A stretch of DNA of 64,000 nt from Candidatus Baldrarchaeota archaeon. Its GTDB lineage: Archaea > Asgardarchaeota > Baldrarchaeia > Baldrarchaeales > DXJG01. The translations under genes were made by a program, and so were the position numbers. The notes under the pieces are model-generated. The model did not search any database. It saw only the letters and a list, made by a program, of their open reading frames with translations, and was not told the DNA's origin. Positions 29,124 to 38,759 of this stretch are shown in pieces (within the stretch, counting starts at the first letter, position 1; every line of letters starts with the position of its first letter). The stretch lies in contig DXJG01000001.1 of NCBI GenBank assembly GCA_019056805.1, positions 1 to 64,000 of the forward strand, written 5' to 3'.

Positions 29124-30494
29124 TCATAGTTTTCCTTCTTTTCTTAAGATTCCTCTTGCGGCAAGGATTCCTGTTGCTGCCGCGGTCACAATTCCTCTGG
29201 AGAGACCTGCGCCGTCACCGGCGACAAAGATGTTTTCTACACTGGTTTCAAGGTTTTCGTTAACTTCAACTCTATTTGCGTAGAATTTAATTTCAGGAGC
29301 ATATATTAGTGCAGATGAACTAGCAACACCGGGCATCACGTAGTCTAGTTTCTCAAGTCCCTCTAGAATATCGGTAACAATTCTATGGGGTAAAGCCATA
29401 GCGACATCCCCAGGTGTTACGTCCCTCAATGTGGGCTTCACATTACTCCGATCAATTCGTGACCAAGTTGAACGTCTACCTTTTTTGAGATCTCCTAATC
29501 TTTGAAGAATTGGTTTTCCTCCACCTATGGTAGTTGCTAATTTGGCTATTGAGAATCCGTAGGCGGTTGTGTCTTCAAGCGGTTCGGTGAGTTCAACTCG
29601 AACTAGAAATGCAAAATTGGCATTTTCAGATTTTTGTTTGATTAGAGTGTGGCCGTTAACACCAACGATATCTCCGTAGACTTCTTGGACGACGAAGCCT
29701 CGATAATTAACGCAAAATACACGTGTAAGGTCATCGAAGGTTTTTGTATATACACGGAATTTTGGATCCTTGGCTATTTTTATTACTGGTTCCATTACAA
29801 CAGCTGGAACCTCTACCCTTACGCCTATATCTATTGGTTGTGGATGTGTTTTTATTCCAAGTTTTTTCGCTTGTTCCTGAAGCCATTGTGCTCCAATTCT
29901 TCCTGGAGCCACGATTATATATTTTGTTTGTATTTTTTGTCCATTTTCAAGCTTTACTTCTCCCTTTTTAAAGTCCACAACCTTCATTCCTAGTATGAAT
30001 TTTACGTTAACTTGTTCTAGTGCTTTTTTAAATTCTGCAATTACTTTAGGAGCGTTATCAGTGCCTATGTGTCTTTGCGGTATAGGTACAAATTCTATTC
30101 CTACGGCTGCGGCTTTTCTCATTAAGCTTTCTACTTGATCTGTGTTTGCTCTGTATATTTTTGAAGGTGCTCCGTATTTTAGAAAAACTTTATCCACTTC
30201 TTTCACGAGTTCCCATGCTTCATCTCTACTTACAAATTCTTCAAGATTCCCTCCAATATCAGGTCTTAAATTTAAAAGTCCACTTGAAAGAGTCCCGGCT
30301 CCTCCTACTCCACACATTATTTTACAGGGACTACATTTGCTGCAATAGGAATATATCATGGCTGGACATTTTCTTTTCGCTACATCAGGTCCCCAATCAA
30401 TTACAGTAATTTTCAGATTAGATTTAGTTGCCAATTCATGTGCAGCAAACATGCCTGCGGGCCCTGCACCTACTATTACTACGTCAGTTTTCAT
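29124..30494 (-). CDS. FAD-dependent NAD(P) oxidoreductase (COG2509-like)
   Basis: A 456-residue flavoprotein. The N-terminal dinucleotide fold is VIVGAGPAGMFAAHELA; a cysteine-rich stretch follows (CPAMIYSYCSKCSPCKIMCG, about 43-62). The FAD C-terminal motif is NIFVAGDGAGLSRGIVTAAATG. Homologues are annotated as uncharacterised FAD-dependent dehydrogenases; electron partners are unknown. The extra cysteines suggest an iron-sulfur or redox disulfide site (inference). GAGGGAG precedes the ATG. Confidence 0.82.
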   Translation of the reverse strand: MKTDVVIVGAGPAGMFAAHELATKSNLKITVIDWGPDVAKRKCPAMIYSYCSKCSPCKIMCGVGGAGTLSSGLLNLRPDIGGNLEEFVSRDEAWELVKEVDKVFLKYGAPSKIYRANTDQVESLMRKAAAVGIEFVPIPQRHIGTDNAPKVIAEFKKALEQVNVKFILGMKVVDFKKGEVKLENGQKIQTKYIIVAPGRIGAQWLQEQAKKLGIKTHPQPIDIGVRVEVPAVVMEPVIKIAKDPKFRVYTKTFDDLTRVFCVNYRGFVVQEVYGDIVGVNGHTLIKQKSENANFAFLVRVELTEPLEDTTAYGFSIAKLATTIGGGKPILQRLGDLKKGRRSTWSRIDRSNVKPTLRDVTPGDVAMALPHRIVTDILEGLEKLDYVMPGVASSSALIYAPEIKFYANRVEVNENLETSVENIFVAGDGAGLSRGIVTAAATGILAARGILRKEGKL

Positions 30495-30705
30495 TTTGCA
30501 CTCCCTCAGAAATTAAAGCCTTAATATTTGTGAGTTAAGATGATTTAACTGTTACGTAGCATAACCTCTGTAAATTTCGTTTTTGTTAAGTATTCCTAAA
30601 ACACTATATGTGAACGTTTAAAGAGGTATATTAATCGAAAATGTAATTGATATTTCCTATTTTTAGGCTGGTCAACTATTTACAATATTTTATAGTTTGA
30701 TTTTC

Positions 30706-31548
30706 TTATAGGAATTCTTTTCTTCGTAGAGAATCTAATTTTCCAAGGTATGTGCCATCTAAAAGATATATCTCTGTGTTCGATGGTTTTATGCAGTTTG
30801 ATTTAAATAAGGGCCCTAATAGTTGCTGTGTCGTATTAATTGGAATTCCTCCCAGCATTTTATTGTATGCTGGCATGATAATTATCTTTGTCATCGGAAT
30901 TATTACTCCAAAGAGTCTTTCGAATTGTTGAATCGGATCTCTCGATGCTTTAATTTTTTTGTATTTTAGGTATGCTTTTGCTACACAGTTTCTATCCCAC
31001 GTCGCTTTGATCCAAATTGGTTGTGTTATTTTGAATCCTGTTCCTGTGGTTAATTGAATCAATGGATGTGTATGGGCCATGATTAAAGAATTTGATCCTA
31101 GAAGTTTAGCATCTGGCCATGCATGACCGTGAATAAGTCCGATTGTTTTTTCATCTTCTTTTAAAATTACGCCTCGAGGTGAATATATTTTTACTTGAGG
31201 TGGAGTTATGGCCTTTAATTGTCCGTCATGATTGCCTGGTATTATTTCCACTTGAACCTCTTCGGAAAGGCTTAAAAGAAAATCGTAGATGCGAGTCGTT
31301 TCTTGATATCGAATGGTTGCAATTTCATGTTTTACATCTCCAAGTATTATCAATCGAGAAGGAGAAAGATTTTTTATTAATCGTTGAATGGAATTTAGAA
31401 GATTTTGTGTTTGAGATGGGATTTTAATTCCTGATTTTTCAAGTTCTTTTTCAAAACCTAAGTGTAGGTCTGCTATGCAAAGTATTTTTTCATTTTTTAG
31501 CTGTATTTGAAGAGCTGGGATGTTTGGAATAATTCTTATTTCTGTCAT
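30706..31548 (-). CDS. calcineurin-like metallophosphoesterase (COG1407-like)
   Basis: A 280-residue protein with the full set of metal motifs: CIADLHLGFE, ILGDVKHE, IPGNHDGQL, LIHGHAWPD and MAHTHPLI. COG1407 members are archaeal/bacterial phosphoesterases of unproven substrate, often next to Lhr-type helicases. Here an Lhr gene lies about 1 kb away in divergent orientation, matching that linkage. Confidence 0.85.
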   Translation of the reverse strand: MTEIRIIPNIPALQIQLKNEKILCIADLHLGFEKELEKSGIKIPSQTQNLLNSIQRLIKNLSPSRLIILGDVKHEIATIRYQETTRIYDFLLSLSEEVQVEIIPGNHDGQLKAITPPQVKIYSPRGVILKEDEKTIGLIHGHAWPDAKLLGSNSLIMAHTHPLIQLTTGTGFKITQPIWIKATWDRNCVAKAYLKYKKIKASRDPIQQFERLFGVIIPMTKIIIMPAYNKMLGGIPINTTQQLLGPLFKSNCIKPSNTEIYLLDGTYLGKLDSLRRKEFL

Positions 31549-31590
31549 TTCATTACTATTACATGAGTTCGTGCATTATAAATTTGCGAT

Positions 31591-32031
31591 GTGAATTTAG
31601 GAAGTGTCGTTAGATTGTGGGAAGACGACTTGCTGATTAAGGAACTTGAAAGAAAAGGTGTCCTATCGGAAAGTTTGTTGGAACGGTTTGCTTTAAAATA
31701 TGGTAAGTTGTTTTGGCGAGCTATTAAGGCTGTTGAGGAAAAACGTATTTTGAAATATGTTTTTGAACCTAGTGGAAAATATTTGTGGATTGTTATAGGG
31801 AAAACAAGAAAGTATTTGGTTATACCAGATTTTTATTGCAGTTGTGATGATTTTTATTTTAATGTAGTTACTAGAAGAAAGAGGCAATTATGTTATCATA
31901 TACTTGCTAGGAGAATTGCTGAAATATTGGGATTATACGAAACAATTCGTGTTAGTGATACTCTCTATAAAGATCTTTTGAACGAAATTAAGTTATACAA
32001 GATAAGAAAAGATAAATTTACTGTATCTTAG
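31591..32031 (+). CDS. SWIM zinc-finger protein
   Basis: A 146-residue protein with a SWIM-like C-x-C ... C-x-H motif (FYCSCDDFYFNVVTRRKRQLCYHILARRIAE split over about 95-125). SWIM domains bind DNA or protein and occur in small archaeal proteins linked to recombination or repair. GTG start. It is divergent from the phosphoesterase and heads the plus-strand group leading to Lhr. Confidence 0.75.
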   Translation: MNLGSVVRLWEDDLLIKELERKGVLSESLLERFALKYGKLFWRAIKAVEEKRILKYVFEPSGKYLWIVIGKTRKYLVIPDFYCSCDDFYFNVVTRRKRQLCYHILARRIAEILGLYETIRVSDTLYKDLLNEIKLYKIRKDKFTVS

Positions 32032-32145
32032 GCAGTAAGTGTTAGGGTTATGGCTTCTAAAAATTTAAATAAGGGATGATGTCGTTGGATTTGTAAGACA
32101 TTTCATGGAATACACTTTTAGTAACTGTTGCATGGAGGAAAGAAT

Positions 32146-32250
32146 ATGGAAATGGATATGGCAAGGATAGTATTTGATATAAACGTTGCTCTTGGAATAG
32201 TAATTTTAATACTAATATTGGCATATATTGTTCTTGCGAAAGAAGAATAA
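32146..32250 (+). CDS. 34-residue single-pass membrane protein
   Basis: A short ORF with a strong GGAGG 7 bp before its ATG. The peptide begins MEMDMARIVFDINV and has one hydrophobic segment (LGIVILILILAYIVL), ending in a charged AKEE tail. It lies between the SWIM gene and the next small gene, 15 bp upstream of the latter. No family recognised. The clear ribosome-binding site and membrane segment argue that it is real. Confidence 0.6.
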   Translation: MEMDMARIVFDINVALGIVILILILAYIVLAKEE

Positions 32251-32265
32251 TTGTAGTGATTAGCC

Positions 32266-32526
32266 ATGACTTTCTCTTTGGAACATCTTGTTAACATGGT
32301 TTTAGAAGAAGCTAGACCGTATATTTCTGAAATAAATTGGACACGAGAAAAGATTGACAAAATAGTGAAAAAGGTAAGTCAAATAGATGAATTTATAACA
32401 GTATTGGAGAAAGAAATAGAAAAGGCAGCTTCCACGAGAAAAACGGACCTAAAAATTTTTCTTACTTATTTTCAAAAGAGAGTGAAAAATGTTGCACGTG
32501 AAAGGAACACAGGAAGAAAATTTTGA
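32266..32526 (+). CDS. small helical protein upstream of Lhr, unknown function
   Basis: 86 residues, mostly charged helix (MTFSLEHLVNMVLEEARPYI ... LEKEIEKAASTRKTDLKIFL), with no recognised domain. Its 3' end overlaps the Lhr start by 38 bp in another frame, so the two are likely translated together. It may be an Lhr-associated factor; that is inference from position only. Confidence 0.6.
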   Translation: MTFSLEHLVNMVLEEARPYISEINWTREKIDKIVKKVSQIDEFITVLEKEIEKAASTRKTDLKIFLTYFQKRVKNVARERNTGRKF

Positions 32527-35371
32527 TGAAACTTTTCGACTTTTACATGAAAGGATAAGAGAGAAATTAATAGAGTTAGGATTGGTTGAAGCTACTGAAC
32601 CACAGAAGAAAGCCATACCGGAAATTTTAGCTGGAAAAAACGTGCTTTTAATTTCTCCTACAGGTTCAGGTAAGACTGAAGCTGCCTTATTGCCTATATT
32701 CAGCTTGTATTTAAATTATTCCGAAAAAAATCTGACTAAACCAATATCAATTTTATATATAACGCCATTGAGAGCTTTGAACAGGGATATTTTCCGAAGA
32801 ATATTGAATTTAGCTGAAAGCCTAGGTATTAAAGTTGAAATTAGACATGGTGACACCACTTCTTCGGTTAGAAGAAGACAAGCTTTACATCCCCCTGATA
32901 TGTTAATAACTACTCCTGAAACTTTACAGGCAATTTTACCTGGGCTAAGGTTAAGAGAATGGCTTAGGAATGTTAGATGGGTTGTTGTAGATGAAATTCA
33001 TGAAATTGTGACTGAAAAACGAGGTGTTCAATTAACTGTCGCGCTTGAAAGGTTACGAAATCTGGTTGGAAGAGATTTTCAACGTATAGGTCTTTCTGCT
33101 ACAATAGGTAGCCCAGAAATTGTAGCTAAGTTTCTTGTTGGGATTAAAAGACCTGTTAAAATAATCAAAGTTCCTGTCATCAAAAATGTTGACATAAAAG
33201 TTGTATGTCCTTCTCCTCGGGCGGAAGATTTTAAGATAAGTAAAAAAATTTTTAGTACTCCTGAGACTGCTGCAAGGATTCGGGTATTGGTTGAGTTATT
33301 AGAAAAGAGCCGCTCTATGCTTACTTTTGTAAACACTCGTGAAATAGCTGAGATACTAGCTTCTAGGCTTCACTTATACGATCCTAATCTAAGTATTGAT
33401 GTGCATCATGGTTCATTGAGTAGAGATGTTCGTATAGAAGTTGAAAGGTTATTTAAAGACGGTGAGTTGAAAGGTCTTATTTGTACATCATCTATGGAGT
33501 TAGGGATTGATGTAGGAACCGTTGATTTAGTTGTCCAATATATGTCTCCCAGACAAGTTACTCGTTTGGTTCAAAGAGTTGGAAGAAGTGGGCATAAGAT
33601 TGGGAAAACTTCAAGAGGTGTTATTATAGCTCTGGATGATATGGATGATATTTTGGAATCTGCTGTGATTGCTTTTAAAGCTGTAAGAGAGGAATTAGAA
33701 CTAATAGTTATTCATGAACTGGCTTTTGATGTTTTATGTCATCAAATCGCTGGGTTGGTTCTTGATGAAGGAAATTTAACTGTAGATAAGATATTTGATG
33801 TTGTTAGGAAAGCATACCCATATAGAAATTTAAATAGAGACAAATTAATGGAATTACTAAGATTAATGGACTATTTGGATATTATAAAGTTAACAGGTAA
33901 TAACATTGTCAGAAGAAGTTGGAAAACAAGAAAATACTATTATGAATCCATTTCAACAATACCAGATGTAAAGAAGTTCGAAGTTATTGATTCGGCAACT
34001 AATAAAAGGATTGGCACTTTAGATGAAAAGTTTGTAATTAAACATGGAGATATTAACACTACTTTCATAATGAAGGGATCTGCTTGGAAAATTTTGCAAA
34101 TAAATGAAGGAAAAGTTTTTGTATCCGGTGTAGAGGATCCTAAAGGTGTAATTCCAAGTTGGGAAGGTGAACAAATACCTGTATTATATCAGGTAGCTTC
34201 TGAAGTTGGTAAAATGAGGGGAAAAATCGGAAAAGCATTAGAAAAAAGTAGAGATTCATTAAAGATTCTTTTAGATAGATTGCCTTTAACTGTCGAGGCA
34301 GCTCAGAAGGTAGTGGAAACTATTAAAAAACAACTTGATCGAGGAATACCTATTCCCACAGATAGGTTAATATTGATTGAAATCTTAGATGATGTCTTAG
34401 TTCTTCATACGTGTTTTGGAAACTTAATTAACGAAACATTGGGTAGAGTGCTTGCTGCCCTTTTAAGCGCTAGGTGGGGAGCTGATATTAGTTTAAATGT
34501 TGACGCTTATAGAATAATACTCAGAGCGCCGGTAAGAATACGCTCTAAAGACGTCTTAGATATTTTGCAGAAAGAATTAACTACTGAACATTTAGAAGAT
34601 TTACTTAAAATAATTTTACGTAATTCCAGTTTATTGGCATGGAGAATATTTCACGTCGCTAGAAGATTTGGCGTTGTAAGTAGAGACGTAGATTTTAGTT
34701 CCCATTTAGCATGGAGACTTATGGATGTTTACAGGGATACTTTAATCTTCGAGGAAGCTATTCGAGAAGCTTTGGCCGTGGATCTCAATGTTGCTCTCAC
34801 CAAGGAAATGTTGAATAAAATAAGAAGGAAAGAAATCACCCTTGTGGTTAAGTCGCTGGTTGAACCTTCTCCAATTGCTCTTAACGCGCTGGCTAGGTTT
34901 TATCCTTCCGATTATGTTCTTGTGGGTAAGCCTAAGGTTGAAATGGCAAAGCTCATTAAAGAAAGGCTTTGCAATGAAAAAATAAGGCTTGTTTGCATGA
35001 ATTGTGCATCTTGGGAATCTATAAGAACCGTTAAAACTTTACCAGACTTAATTAAATGCCCAAGGTGCGGGTCTGTATTAATTGGTGTTACTTATCCTAA
35101 ACAGATGAATACTACAAAAATATTAAGGAAGTATAAGCTTGGTCAAAAATTGACGGATGAAGAAAGGAAGTTAATTGATAAACTTTGGAAAACGGCTAAT
35201 TTGCTTGTTGCAAATGGTAAACAAGCCGTAATGGTTTTAGCAGCTAGGGGTGTAGGACCTGAGACAGCAGCAAAAATCTTAAGTAGGAGGTATAGTGATG
35301 AAAACGATTTTTATATTGAAATTTTGAATGCCGAGAGAGAATATATACGAACGCGAGCTTTCTGGGACTAA
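32489..35371 (+). CDS. lhr: Lhr-type superfamily 2 helicase
   Basis: A 960-residue Lhr-like ATPase. RecA1 has Walker A SPTGSGKTEAALLP, DEIH box VVDEIHEI, and motif III SATIGSP. RecA2 has TSSMELGIDVG and RVGRSGHKIGK. An Lhr core region (winged helix and domain 4) follows. Near 815-850 a zinc knuckle (CMNCAS ... CPRCGS) is present, then a C-terminal helical tail (ARGVGPETAAKIL). Lhr helicases act in DNA repair and in RNA/ribosome roles. The phosphoesterase and SWIM genes nearby are recurrent neighbours. Confidence 0.92.
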   Translation: MLHVKGTQEENFDETFRLLHERIREKLIELGLVEATEPQKKAIPEILAGKNVLLISPTGSGKTEAALLPIFSLYLNYSEKNLTKPISILYITPLRALNRDIFRRILNLAESLGIKVEIRHGDTTSSVRRRQALHPPDMLITTPETLQAILPGLRLREWLRNVRWVVVDEIHEIVTEKRGVQLTVALERLRNLVGRDFQRIGLSATIGSPEIVAKFLVGIKRPVKIIKVPVIKNVDIKVVCPSPRAEDFKISKKIFSTPETAARIRVLVELLEKSRSMLTFVNTREIAEILASRLHLYDPNLSIDVHHGSLSRDVRIEVERLFKDGELKGLICTSSMELGIDVGTVDLVVQYMSPRQVTRLVQRVGRSGHKIGKTSRGVIIALDDMDDILESAVIAFKAVREELELIVIHELAFDVLCHQIAGLVLDEGNLTVDKIFDVVRKAYPYRNLNRDKLMELLRLMDYLDIIKLTGNNIVRRSWKTRKYYYESISTIPDVKKFEVIDSATNKRIGTLDEKFVIKHGDINTTFIMKGSAWKILQINEGKVFVSGVEDPKGVIPSWEGEQIPVLYQVASEVGKMRGKIGKALEKSRDSLKILLDRLPLTVEAAQKVVETIKKQLDRGIPIPTDRLILIEILDDVLVLHTCFGNLINETLGRVLAALLSARWGADISLNVDAYRIILRAPVRIRSKDVLDILQKELTTEHLEDLLKIILRNSSLLAWRIFHVARRFGVVSRDVDFSSHLAWRLMDVYRDTLIFEEAIREALAVDLNVALTKEMLNKIRRKEITLVVKSLVEPSPIALNALARFYPSDYVLVGKPKVEMAKLIKERLCNEKIRLVCMNCASWESIRTVKTLPDLIKCPRCGSVLIGVTYPKQMNTTKILRKYKLGQKLTDEERKLIDKLWKTANLLVANGKQAVMVLAARGVGPETAAKILSRRYSDENDFYIEILNAEREYIRTRAFWD

Positions 35372-35414
35372 AAATGTGATTTTAGAACTATATGTTATAA
35401 TTTTGGTGGAATTG

Positions 35415-36089
35415 ATGGAAAAATGGTTGAAAAAAGTAAAATTCGAAACCCGGATTTCTAAAAATCAGTTACAAAAGGAAAAAATCATATTTGTGGGGCG
35501 CAGTAATGTTGGTAAAAGTAGTTTAATCAAACTACTAACAGGTGTAAAAATCAGAATAGGAAAACGTCCTGGAACAACTGTTTTGCCATTTAAAGTAAAA
35601 TTTGAAAGATTAGACATTGTAGATATGCCTGGTTCCGGTTTTATGGAAGGAAAAACAAAGAGTATACAGGAGAAAATAAAGGATTTCATTATTTGGTATA
35701 TAGAAGAAAATAAGAATGAAATTCTTTTCGCAGTAGAAGTTTTAGATGCTAAGATGTTTTTGGAAATTGTGCAAAGGTGGGAAAGGAGGGGAGAAAATCC
35801 TATTGACATCGAGTTTTTTAACTTCTTATCGGAGTTAGAGTTAGATCCAATAGTAGCTGTAAATAAAATCGATAAAATTTCAGTAAATAAGCGGTCATTT
35901 ATACTAGATCAAATATGTGAAAAACTTGGGTTCTCATGGCCCTGGAAGCAATGGAGAGATATTATTGTTCCAATATCAGCTAAGACGGGAGAAGGATTTG
36001 AAGATTTGTGGAGAAATATATTTAATAGGTTAAAGAGAAAAGGAAGGTCTGATTTAATCAAATATTTTAGGAAGACCCCATACTTATAA
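35415..36089 (+). CDS. engB: EngB/YsxC-type GTPase
   Basis: About 224 residues. It shows G1 GRSNVGKSSLIKLLTG, G3 DMPGSG, G4 NKID and late SAKTGEGFEDLW. EngB homologues assist ribosome assembly. The archaeal protein carries a long insert between G3 and G4. The ATG at 35415 has GGTGGA 4 bp upstream; the open frame extends back into lhr without a better start. Confidence 0.87.
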   Translation: MEKWLKKVKFETRISKNQLQKEKIIFVGRSNVGKSSLIKLLTGVKIRIGKRPGTTVLPFKVKFERLDIVDMPGSGFMEGKTKSIQEKIKDFIIWYIEENKNEILFAVEVLDAKMFLEIVQRWERRGENPIDIEFFNFLSELELDPIVAVNKIDKISVNKRSFILDQICEKLGFSWPWKQWRDIIVPISAKTGEGFEDLWRNIFNRLKRKGRSDLIKYFRKTPYL

Positions 36090-36281
36090 CTAAACCTCAT
36101 CTTGCAGCAGTAAAAATTACCATTATTTAAGGTTCATAAACTTCAAAAAGTATAGAATTTTATAGTTCCGAATTTTTGGAAATTTATATATTGAATTTCG
36201 TATATCTCTCATATGACTGTAATTATGTCAAAAGGAAGATAACTAAATTGTTTTACAACGTTTTTCTGTGAGAGTGGGTGC

Positions 36282-38012
36282 ATGGTTGATTTGAGCTTTG
36301 AAGAAATAATTGAGAAGATTATGTTTGAGAAGAAAATATCTAGATGGAAATTATTGGAGTTAATTGAGAAGAAGAAAGCTGAGTTGGGAGGATTAATTAC
36401 AGATAAGAGTGCTGCTATGCTTGTTGCGAAAGAATTAGGTTTAAATTTCTTTAATAAGTTTATATCGGAAGAAAAAATAAATATAAGTAAATTGAAGCCC
36501 GGTATGCGTAATGTTACTCTTATTGGAAGGGTTTCACATATTTTTCCAGTAAGAGAATTCACAGTGAATAATAAAAAGAATGAAGTTGTATCATTAATTC
36601 TCTACGATGGAACTGGGGAAATACGTGTTGTTTTATGGGATACTAATCATATAAAATTAATAAAAGAAGGAGTAATAAAAAGAGACTGTGTACTACGTGT
36701 AATTGGCGCAGATGTCCGTGAGGGACGAGATAAAAACACAGAGGTACATGTGGGAAGCAAAGGGAACATTATTGTAAATCCCGAAGATGTAGATTTGGAA
36801 AAGATACCGAAAATACCGAAAAGAAGGTTAAAGATAAGAGAATTAGATGCAAACATGTACAATATAGTTGTATGTGGTGTTGTAAAGAGGATCGGCCCCT
36901 TAACGAGTTTTGAATGGAAAGATAGACCTGGAAAAATTCTAAGTTTAATTCTCGGCGATGAAACCGGTGAAATTAGAGTTGTTTTTTGGAATGAAAAAGC
37001 AGAAGAAGCTACGAATTTAAAAGAAGGGGATGTCATTGAATTAAGTGGTGTTTATACTAAACTTGGCAGAACAGAAAATATAGAGATTCACGTAGACTCT
37101 GAGAGTGGAATTAGGGTTCTCCAACCAGAAGAAGTTAGTGAAGAATTATCTTCACTTAGTCATATAACTGAAGATAAATTTATGTCCATCACCAATTTAA
37201 CGGAAAGTTCTGATGTGAATGTCGAAGGTATTGTTGCTAGGATTGAATCTTTAAGGGAATTTGTTCGTGAGGATGGAAGTATAGGAAAACGTTTAACATT
37301 TGTACTTTCTGATGAAAATGGAAACACTATAAGAGTTGTAGCGTGGAATGATGCAGCTGAGCAACTTAGTAGTATTTCGGAAGGAGACGCTCTTCAAATA
37401 TTTCACGGATACGTAAAAAGAGGATTATCAGGGAATTTAGAGGTACATATAGGTAAACTTTCAACTATAAACGTGATAAAGGGAAAGTTTCCCAGCATAG
37501 CCGAACAGGTGGAGAAAAAACCACATTTAGCTGACTTCCGTAGGGTAAAGCTTCAAAATGTAAGAGAAAATGAAAGAATAGAGGTTAAAGCTTCCGTGAC
37601 ATATTTTTTTGATAAACCTTTGATGTATGATGCTTGTCCTGACTGTTTAAGAAAAGTGGAGTTAAAGGAAAATGTTTGGATATGCCACAGGTGTGGTAAA
37701 GAAATAACTTCTCCCATACCCAGGCTTACATTAACTTGCATTATCGACGACGGTTCAGATACTATTATTGCTAAATGTTGGAACAATGTTGCTGCCAAAC
37801 TTCTTAATCTAGAAGATGATTTAAGCCAAGTTACTCACGAAGAACTTTTATCAAAAATTAACGATATCCTAGGTAGAGAATTCATTTTTCGGGGAAATAT
37901 CGTCTATAACGATGTCTCAAATCGATTAGAACTAAATGTGCTCGAAGTCGAAAACGTCGATCCCGTGAAAGAAGCAGAAAAACTATTAGAGAAAATAAAG
38001 AAAGCCCTTTAA
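36282..38012 (+). CDS. rpa: replication protein A (RPA), multiple OB folds plus zinc finger
   Basis: A 576-residue single-strand DNA-binding protein. Four OB-like segments begin with VTLIGRVSHIFPVREF, NIVVCGVVKRIGPLTSF, VNVEGIVARIESLREF and the C-terminal zinc OB fold. Each of the first three carries a G-E-I/N-x-R-V-V-x-W strand, e.g. TGEIRVVLWD, TGEIRVVFWN, GNTIRVVAWN. The zinc finger CPDC ... CHRCGK lies near 450-475. This is the euryarchaeal/eukaryotic RPA1 plan, used in replication and repair. Confidence 0.9.
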   Translation: MVDLSFEEIIEKIMFEKKISRWKLLELIEKKKAELGGLITDKSAAMLVAKELGLNFFNKFISEEKINISKLKPGMRNVTLIGRVSHIFPVREFTVNNKKNEVVSLILYDGTGEIRVVLWDTNHIKLIKEGVIKRDCVLRVIGADVREGRDKNTEVHVGSKGNIIVNPEDVDLEKIPKIPKRRLKIRELDANMYNIVVCGVVKRIGPLTSFEWKDRPGKILSLILGDETGEIRVVFWNEKAEEATNLKEGDVIELSGVYTKLGRTENIEIHVDSESGIRVLQPEEVSEELSSLSHITEDKFMSITNLTESSDVNVEGIVARIESLREFVREDGSIGKRLTFVLSDENGNTIRVVAWNDAAEQLSSISEGDALQIFHGYVKRGLSGNLEVHIGKLSTINVIKGKFPSIAEQVEKKPHLADFRRVKLQNVRENERIEVKASVTYFFDKPLMYDACPDCLRKVELKENVWICHRCGKEITSPIPRLTLTCIIDDGSDTIIAKCWNNVAAKLLNLEDDLSQVTHEELLSKINDILGREFIFRGNIVYNDVSNRLELNVLEVENVDPVKEAEKLLEKIKKAL

Positions 38013-38032
38013 TGTAGTTTTTCATATATATG

Positions 38033-38341
38033 CTAACTTATTATCTTACCTAACTCTTCTTGTATTTCTTCCTCGGTTCTCTCCGTTTCCAGTAGTTGAT
38101 ACTCCGCAAATCCTGGCTTTTTGTTCTTTAATTCTTTACATTGAAGCTCTATAGCTCGTTTTTGAGGGTGAGTTTTTACTATAACATATGCTCTAACTAT
38201 GTTTGCAATGCTTGCTTCTTGTAAAACTAGAGTTTGACCAGCTTTAAGCTCGATTACACATCGATAATGTTTATGTCCTTTTGGTATGCCTATAAGAACT
38301 CTTTTTATGTCTCTGTTTCGAATTATAAGAATATTCTTCAT
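38033..38341 (-). CDS. conserved archaeal protein of unknown function
   Basis: A 102-residue protein (MKNILIIRNRDIKRVLIGIP ... HYRCVIELKAGQTLVLQEAS), predicted alpha/beta with an acidic C-terminus. I do not recognise a named domain. It lies convergent with rpa and divergent from elf1, so its intergenic 93 bp probably holds both promoters. Confidence 0.65.
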   Translation of the reverse strand: MKNILIIRNRDIKRVLIGIPKGHKHYRCVIELKAGQTLVLQEASIANIVRAYVIVKTHPQKRAIELQCKELKNKKPGFAEYQLLETERTEEEIQEELGKIIS

Positions 38342-38434
38342 TTTTACACCTCATATGTTCTACGTCATTTTGGGTGGTAAGTTTAAATTTGAAATATTTG
38401 AGAATTACCTAGAACTAACGGAACGGTGAAAATC

Positions 38435-38683
38435 ATGGGTAGAAGGAGAAGAAGAAAGAAAGTCATTAGGAGAGTGATTAGAAGACTTCCGAGTATATTT
38501 GAATGTCCTAGCTGCGGAGCTCAAGCTATTAGAATAGAGATGAAAAAAGAAGAGGGTATAGCTACTATTCAATGCGGTAGTTGTGGTTTAACAGATACTA
38601 TTAGAATAACGCCTCTATCTGAGCCTGTGGATGTTTATGGAGAATTCATAGACAAGTACTATGCTACGATAGAAAACGAATAA
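38435..38683 (+). CDS. elf1: Elf1-like transcription elongation factor (zinc ribbon)
   Basis: An 82-residue protein. A very basic N-terminus MGRRRRRKKVIRRVIRRLP is followed by a zinc ribbon FECPSCG ... QCGSCG and an acidic end. This matches eukaryotic/archaeal Elf1, which associates with elongating RNA polymerase. The ATG at 38435 is chosen with GGTGA upstream. Confidence 0.88.
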   Translation: MGRRRRRKKVIRRVIRRLPSIFECPSCGAQAIRIEMKKEEGIATIQCGSCGLTDTIRITPLSEPVDVYGEFIDKYYATIENE

Positions 38684-38759
38684 CTTGTGTTTTAACTTTT
38701 TAATTTACATAAAAGAAAAAGGTTTGAGATTGTACTAGACTCTTAGGTTTGTTATCCCA

